Below, in pieces: positions 58,055 to 64,000 of a DNA stretch of 64,000 nucleotides. The notes beneath the pieces were generated by a model. That model saw only the letters and a program-made list of their open reading frames with translations, ran no database searches and had not been told where the DNA came from. The DNA comes from Zantedeschia hybrid cultivar. Its lineage: Eukaryota; Streptophyta; Magnoliopsida; Alismatales; Araceae. Both the position numbers and the translations under genes were made by a program. The stretch's first letter is position 1. Each line of letters starts with the position of its first letter. The stretch spans positions 45,133,587 to 45,197,586 of the forward strand of contig JARZZO010000011.1 in NCBI GenBank assembly GCA_030544215.1, read 5' to 3'.

Positions 58055-59547
58055 AGGAAGGGATCAGGGGGAGCTAGATCCTTTTCCGGGAAGGAGATCA
58101 TGGGGGTCTGAGTGACTGAGAGGATGACATTAGTGACTCCTCCACTAGGAAGATCCTCATTGACCGTGATTTGTTGTAGGAAGTTAAACAGCGTCTCCCT
58201 GTGTGTGGGAGATTTCCGGATTAGCTCAAGGATAAAGATCTTAGCAGGGGTCTTCTCTAAATGCTGGAGGATGTCATACTCAGACTGGGCATTCCCTGCG
58301 GTAGGGATTGAGTTACCCTGGGAGTCCAAGGGTTGGCTTGGAGGAATGATGCGATTCCTGAGCGTTACCCCCACCGAGATTGGATCCGCTTCCATTGGTG
58401 ACCTTATGGGATTGAAGCCGGTCATCGATCCCTGGTTCTTGGTTGGATAGAAGATGGATAGGGTGGGCCCCTCGACTGTGATCGGAGGGATCTGAATGAG
58501 AGTGACCGGCTTGAGGGTTGCTGGTTGCTCTTTGGGTCGGATTAGGACCAAAGGCTCGTTAGGGGAAAGCGTAGCGACTTCTGGAGTAACTCCTTTAGTC
58601 TCACGCGACCAGGTGGGACCTTGATGTTTTATCCCAGACCCTTCATACTCCCAGTATTGTTCTCTGCAAACTATTACAGGCTCCAAGTCTTTGATCAAAG
58701 TATTGACCTTTCCTTGAGAACTGGAGGAATCTTGAACCACTTGATGAGAAGGTAACGGGTCTTTCACAATTCCTAGTTCCTTCTTAGCCTTCAAAGCATC
58801 AATAGCCTTTCTCATGTCCTCCCAGTTTATCCGACCTTCATCATTCAAGTCATACACCCAATCTCTGAAGGTGAAGCAATTGTAGATCGTGTGTCCTGGG
58901 ATCCTTTGGTAGGGGCAATACCTGGACGTGTCTGTACTGCGCAAAACGCCTTCTCTTTGAGGTGGGAGTTGAATGGCGTTACAAGCTAGTAAGGCATAAA
59001 AAATGTCTGCCAATGATTCCGGCAGAGGCGGATATGATGCTCGCTTAGCCATAGGACGACTGTAATTAGTCGGGGGAGGAACAGCTAAATATTGTTTCTG
59101 ATTGGGCTGAGTGTCAGACTTAGGATGGGAATTGGGAACCCTGGTTGGCTGTGCTAGCATACTTACATGTTCATTGATGGTGACTCCTTCCGTGGTAGGA
59201 GTTGGTGTGGCTTTCTTGTTCCTGTTTATGTTCTCAAAGAACGAAGGCAGAGTGGAGTCTCGGATTTGAGACTGAACTACCCTAGGTCGGTTATACAGCT
59301 GAGCGAATGTTTGAAGTTCGCTAAGCATGAGGATAGCTCGGAGCTGAGGGGTAGCGTTGTTGACGAGCATAGTGACCGCTTGTGCTTCAGGGATGACAAC
59401 CTCTGCTCTAGAAGCCATAGCTCTCTACCTATTAGCAAAGTGAGTGAAGTCTTCATCAGACTTCATTTTTTCCATTACAAGGTCAAACAAGGTAGGGGGC
59501 AAGGCTGCCATGTGGTTAAAGTCGATAATAAATTTTTCAGAGACCAT
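58045..59547 (-). pseudogene. Element D: gag, N-terminal half missing
   Basis: From an ATG at 59547 the frame reads MVSEKFIIDFNHMAAL, MKSDEDFTHFANR, stop, then MASRAEVVIPEAQAV and on to 58045 (457 codons). Those early motifs correspond to the second half of a retrotransposon gag domain, so the first half was deleted between leader and coding region. The rest has a CPYQRIPGHTIYNCFTFRDWV stretch near 58930-58870, split here only for length, with Cys/His spacing like a zinc-binding site. It ends LAPPDPFLCA where the shift to protease occurs. Confidence 0.7.
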
Positions 59548-59663
59548 ATCAAAGTTGATTAGTGTGAGTGCTTAGAATGATTGTGTGATTAACATGAAAA
59601 ATCTATGTTGTTTAGGTACAAAATAAACCTATTAAAAACAGAAACTATGTGAAGTGATCGCCA
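59548..59663 (-). promoter_or_regulatory. Primer-binding site and leader of element D
   Basis: TGGCGATCACTTCAC (59663-59649) directly follows L2 on the - strand. The leader (TTTTTAATAGGTTTATTTTG) matches that after L1. TGGCGA equals the first six bases of the Arg-tRNA PBS typical of Tat/Ogre, but GATCAC is shared by all three LTRs here and fits no tRNA I can name. Confidence 0.6.
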
Positions 59664-60882
59664 GAAACTTTTGACTTAAAAGTTCCAAAAGAAAGTATGA
59701 TCGCCTACCTGTTTAAACGCGGAAGATATTGAGTCCTTGATTCCCCTCCTTCAGCCGGCTGAAGAAAGAGAGCCCTTTCTTTGTTCTTTGTTCTTGCTGT
59801 TGAATTTGAAGTTGAGGATCGTCCAGAGATTCTTGTGACTTTGTGCTTGATTTACTCCTTTTGATTTTCCTTTTTGCTCCGTTACAAAAAAAATGGAAAG
59901 AGAAATGAAGAAACAATGATGAGAACTTTAAGCAGAAGTAGTATCTATTCTAATCATGATTTTAAACATGAAACTAAACAGCAAACTTACTTGTTTAATG
60001 GCTTTTGAAACCCCTTAATCAAATAGGTTTTAAAAAGAATGATGTTGTGATGTGTGTTGCATGAAGTGATGATGAAGAATGAGAGATTAATGAAATAAAA
60101 ATGAAAATGCGGAAATAAAAAACTTATGCCGAATTGGATGAAGCCTTGAATTGGATGAAGAATGGACGCCGACTTCTCGAAACATCAGCGCTTCGGCGTT
60201 TGGACGTCGTCGCTTCGATCTTCAATCACTAATTTTGATTCTAACTTCTCTCCTCTTTTTTTTTTCTTTTTTAACTTTCAAGATACAAGGTATTTATAGA
60301 CCTCTTCTGCATCCGCGGATTTACATGGAAAAATTTAAGATTTATCTATCTTAACCAACAGATAAATACAGATTAATTTATCTTTATCTGTAATTATCTA
60401 AAACGCGTCTACAATTGCTGACGCCTTTCAGATTAATTAAGATAAGGATAAACATCCGGAAAAAGTTATCTTTATCTGTATTAGCTAAAACGCGTCTACA
60501 TGTATAGACGTCTTTTACACTAATTAGATAAGGATAAACATCCGGAAGAGAAGTAGAAATAGCTTAGGAAACATAAAACGCGTCGTACCTGACAGACGCT
60601 TTTTATCTAATTAATCAACTGATTAAAATTCAAATTTAAACGTTAAAATAAGAATAAACTCTAAATGGTGTCCACACAAGTAGACGTCTTTTAGACTTTT
60701 TCATATTTTAACTGAAATTTGAGTTAAAATCAACTAAATTGATTAACTTAAACATGTCTGTTAAACCCGACACTCAAAAAGATCAATAAAAATTAATCAA
60801 TGATTAAATATTAGACCATTCTGAGGCATTATTATATGATATGAAATTTACTCGAAATGACGTCAAAATTAGCGTGTCTACA
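59664..60882 (-). repeat. LTR L2 (~1.22 kb), L1 subfamily
   Basis: Starts TGTAGACACGCTAATTTTG on the - strand at 60882 and ends at the PBS. TATAAATA at 60298-60291. It aligns along its length with L1 (same start, TATA and terminal CAGCCGGCTGAAG block). It carries four N10 dyads. It is the 5' LTR of D and at the same time the 3' LTR of C. Confidence 0.85.
60397..60696. promoter_or_regulatory. Four N10 dyads in LTR L2
   Basis: Dyads at 60397-60432, 60483-60520, 60572-60607 and 60661-60696, with 10-bp cores TACAATTGCT, TACATGTATA, GTACCTGACA and CACACAAGTA. Spacing is about 87 bp, close to that seen between the genes in B. Located upstream of the TATA box in the sense of the LTR. Confidence 0.9.
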
Positions 60883-61925
60883 GCTGCCTCACCTTGGCAT
60901 CGTCTTTGCAAGGGAGTGAAATGGAATGGAATGTACTGAAAAGGTGATGCCAAGGTGTGATGAGACACGCTCTTAACATCACATGATTGGAATTTTTCTC
61001 AAAATTATCAATGAAGATAGTTTAAGGAAATCAATGGAATCAGTCCTGTCTGGATGAGGTAGACAAGGAAATAAAATAAGGTCGATCAACCTCCACGGAG
61101 TGGGAAGTACCCCAGGTCATAGACACTGTAGGTTTCATCATGGGGAGCATTTGCCAGCCAATGTGGACGTGCTGTAGCCATGATGGATCTTAAAAGAAAA
61201 CAAGAATATTGGATAAAGAGTCTAAGAAAGGATAGAATTCCAATGATATCTTCAAGCGAACCTCAAAGATAATCAAGATACTCAATTCAGAATGGAATAT
61301 TTCATATCATGTTTCAAATTATTTGATTAATGGTCTGAAACTTAATCAGCAATTAATTTTTATCACAATGATTTCAAAGTCCTACATGATGCATGCTGGG
61401 CTAAAAGAAAAATATAAAGTCAAATAAAATATAAATTAATCAAGGATAATATTGTTAAATTATCATTAATGAGTCAAGATACCAATTCTTGCAATTCAGT
61501 GCTAAGCCGAAGCTCGTTTATCCACGCACCGTTTCACAAAAGTGGAACCATCGTCCTTACTAATTAACAATCCAACGGCCTATCCGTGCGATTAAGAATT
61601 CTCTGGAATTATCACTGTTTTTGTTGTCGGGGAACTCAAATTCCAGTTTCATCAAAACCACAAGGTCCTTGATATACTCTAATAAATACTTATCATATAG
61701 TAATGCAAATACAAAATAATTACATGAAAGAAGTACAAGGGTAGAGATAACCGTCTTTTTAGCCACGGTTGAGACTTCATAAATTCCCATAATGGGCTCT
61801 TTTTCATATTTCCAGCTTTACTCAGGTTTTCTTGAATTTTCTGCAATCAAAATCATTAATAATTCCAAACAAATATTCAATTTAAACATCAAAAATCACA
61901 GAATTTCAGGTAAATCACAGAAAGG
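60883..61925 (-). other. Element C: 3' non-coding region before L2
   Basis: GGTGAGGCAGC precedes L2. The block 61190-61075 matches the short-ORF block of B (MATARPHWLA), but a one-base insertion ends it early (LRGG-stop). The 61500-61780 segment is shared with B 18130-18420. No known gene. Confidence 0.5.
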
Positions 61926-61995
61926 CTGAAACGCGTCATGTCGAGCAGACGCCATTCAATGTTGAAACGCGGCGGTTCGCCTCGACGCCTTTTAC
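61926..61995. promoter_or_regulatory. Two adjacent N10 dyads upstream of aORF2 (element C)
   Basis: GAAACGCGTC-N10-GACGCCATTCA at 61926-61960 (core ATGTCGAGCA), and a second at 61961-61995 (left arm CGCGGC, core GGTTCGCCTC, right arm GACGCCTTTTA). Same place as the pair in B. Confidence 0.9.
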
Positions 61996-62098
61996 TCACA
62001 GAAACAGGTTTCTGCTTGTTCTCTATTCGAATTCCAACTCTACCAATGCACATCCCTTTTCCAATCCTGAAAAGTCTTCCTAAGATCGCAATTCCTTC

Positions 62099-62106
62099 TA
62101 TATAAA
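62099..62106 (+). promoter_or_regulatory. TATA box of aORF2 (element C)
   Basis: TATATAAA followed by CACCC, 135 bp upstream of the aORF2 ATG at 62241. Conserved with B. Confidence 0.65.
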
Positions 62107-62240
62107 CACCCTTAGGTTGTTCCCAAGCAATCCTACCATAATCCAAAGATCCTAGGTTTAGTTTTCTTCCAAAGTTTCAAGGCTTCTTCAAAGTTTCCAA
62201 AGTTTCTAAGCTTCAAGAAGGAAGAACTCCGAAAAAGAGA

Positions 62241-63618
62241 ATGGATTCTTCAAACAAGAGGATGAAGATGTCTCTAGAGAAGTTCTCCGACGTAGAAAAT
62301 CACCTCAATGGAAGAGATCCTAATCTTCAAGTAAGTTAAATCAACTTCCCTTCAATTCTTGTTCTTGCTCTTCATGTTCTTCGTGATGTTCTTCATATTC
62401 TTCCTTTTTTTTTTTTTTTTTTTTCAGAATTATCCTATGTTTCCTGGCCCAAGGAAGTTCACCTCTCTCCTTTGGATTCGTAAACTTGCAAAAAGTGTTA
62501 AGCTTTCCATGTAAGTGTTCATATTCAAGTGGAATCTTCAAGGTCTTGTGGTGCTTGCCAAAAATTACAAGAGTTCAAACTTAGATTGGGCGGCTATGGG
62601 CGCCTTGATTGAGTTGTGGCATCCCCAAACTCATACGTTCTTCTTCCAAGACTTCGAGTGTACAATCCTTTTGGAGGAGGCAGAGCTTCTATTGGGTCTC
62701 CCAAAACCCAAAGATAACAAAGATAAGATAGTCTTGACAAGAGAGAAAATCACCGGTCAACAATTGTTGACATCAATCATGAAGGATCCTTCAGAAGCTA
62801 AAGGATGCCTTACCAAGAAGGGGATCAATCTTGCAAAGCTCGCTGAGTGGACTTTATATGAAATTGATGATCTAAGGGAGGATGAAGCGGAGGATGTTAC
62901 GAAAGCTTTCGTTAGATGCCTTGCCGGTGCCTTGTTCTTCTCTGCGCAGGATAACATCTTGGAAGATGATCAAGTTAGTGCCATCTGCGCAATCTTCGAA
63001 GGTAAATCCATTAGTACTGCACTTTTGGCATATCTTTATAGCGGGCTTTCTGCGGCATCTGTGGGTCGTCCTCCCTATGGGTGCATGTTACTCTTTGCTT
63101 TATGGGTTGAACTTCACTTTAAGTTTGAGTACAACAAGAAAAGGCCTCTGAATCCATCTCAAATCTTCTTGAATAGCCCAATTCATTGCATTGCTAACAT
63201 TGTAAAGTTCAATGAGCATATGGTCAACAAGGTTCCAAAGCTCAAGACCCGGGCCGACTAGAGAGAGTATTTGAAGCTCATGACATCCGACATATTTGAC
63301 TCATCTCCGCTCGCTCTTGTTGGAAAGCCTATTTGGGTACGCCGTGCAGCAGGAGCAGATCTCAAGTTGATTGGAGCCACTGAGTTCGTGCTATACAATC
63401 CCCGTCGGTGCCTTACTCAACTTAGCTTGGGCCGTCGTGAATTCCCTGAGTTCTCTCCCACATCCCCAATCAAGAAGCGTGACTTGGAGTCCGACGAACA
63501 TTATGAAGCCATACAAATCATCACTACTTTGTGGAACCTTGGCTTTAGTTACCGTATAAAATCCTCTAAAGATAGAGATAGAGGATTAAAATTTCCTTAT
63601 CTTAAAGGTCTTCATTAA
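62241..63618 (+). pseudogene. Element C: antisense two-exon gene aORF2 (DUF7745-like)
   Basis: Exon 1 62241-62330 (30 codons, MDSSNKRMKMSLEKFSDVE), donor GTAAGT. The intron ends in a 20-T run and CAG at 62427, and exon 2 runs 62428-63618. Exon 2: NYPMFPGPRKFTSLLW, WAAMGALIELWHPQTHTFFF, FECTILLEEAELLLGLP, LWVELHFKFEYN, LVGKPIWVRRAAGADL, SPTSPIKKRDLESDE. Two nonsense codons only: one at about 62512 (a Gln codon turned TAA) and one at 63259 (TAG where B has Trp, RADW). A start with its own TATA box and leader supports independent transcription. Role unknown. Confidence 0.75.
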
Positions 63619-64000
63619 ATTCTTCCTTAAATGTCCTCTTTCTCTTTTTCCTTTTTGATGTAATAAAAGATTTCATTGAATAAAGAATGACTTTTCATGC
63701 CTTGAAATCTTTCCTTAACTTTCTGTGATGTGCACATGATTTTTCCTTAAGTAAAAACTGGATTTTTCCTGAAAATTTGGCAATTCGGGTTCTGTTAAAT
63801 GTAAAACATGTCCACTCAGAAAGACGCCTTTAAAACATAATTCCTTTTCATAAATTCAATTTAATCCTCAAAAACCTGATTAAACCTTAAATCACGTCTG
63901 CAACTGTTGACGCTTTTCAACTCTCTCTCCTACTTTTTCCAGGATTCTGCCATTAATTCCGTGATTAATCTCCTAAAATGCGTCTACAAGATAAGACGCC
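63619..64000. promoter_or_regulatory. Element C: region after aORF2 with three N10 dyads, cut by window end
   Basis: Dyads at 63801-63836 (left arm decayed to ACATGTC), 63887-63919 and 63972-64000 (right flank beyond the window), cores CACTCAGAAA, TGCAACTGTT and TACAAGATAA. Spacing is about 86 bp. In B this region leads to aORF1, so the C copy of aORF1 should begin beyond 64000. AATAAA-like and T-rich sequence at 63640-63700 may hold the aORF2 poly(A) signal. Confidence 0.85.

Noticed and set aside
59664..64000. That C/L2 and B/L1 are arms of a second recent inverted repeat
   Set aside because: The aORF2 proteins are only about 70% alike by eye, so they are separate family members and not a recent duplication.

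Overview
The window looks like repeat-rich nuclear DNA from a flowering plant. Almost everything recognisable is LTR-retrotransposon sequence, mostly decayed. I see no bacterial-type genes, no rRNA or tRNA gene, and no convincing complete host gene. The only candidate host segment is about 34.1-35.83 kb, with a GA-rich leader and T-rich intron-like DNA.

The dominant component is a set of Ty3/gypsy elements of the Tat type: retropepsin, G-patch, RT, two RNase H-like domains, integrase, then a long region carrying genes on the opposite strand. On the + strand, element A (1-10064) is cut and joined to element B (10071-20302). B keeps integrase, both antisense genes, an LTR (L1, 19012-20203) and a primer-binding site. 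On the - strand, three elements form a chain that shares LTRs: C (64000 to 60883), LTR L2 (60882-59664), D (59663 to 45823), LTR L3 (45822-44138), then E (44019 to 35834). B and E overlap in a near-identical inverted repeat of about 4.85 kb.

Between integrase and the 3' LTR lie two antisense, intron-bearing genes. aORF1 is a seven-exon gene with a plant-mobile-domain-like core and a coiled-coil tail. aORF2 is a two-exon gene that I match to the DUF7745 type of plant transposon-derived protein. aORF2 has its own TATA box about 125-135 bp upstream of its ATG in B and C. No copy in the window is fully open.

The most striking signal is non-coding. About 40 short dyads occur, each made of two inverted half-sites separated by exactly 10 bp of unconserved sequence. 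They sit in the same four places of the element: the LTR, upstream of aORF2, between aORF2 and aORF1, and inside aORF1 intron 1. B and C use one half-site (YTRAAANNCGTC and its inverse). D uses different half-sites (GCCTTCC and GACGGC types), but keeps the 10-bp spacing and the four positions. This looks like a co-evolving protein-DNA recognition system; the antisense proteins are the obvious candidate readers (inference).

From 20.3 to about 32.7 kb on the - strand is a Ty1/copia element whose gag was split by two later insertions, each now a solo LTR: 23978-28401 (TSD ATGAG/ATAAG) and 28693-30237 (TSD GTTCT). Its own 5' LTR (about 30601-32700) holds many AATCGATTA-like palindromes. 32.7-34.1 kb is mostly unassigned, with a possible SINE-like fragment.
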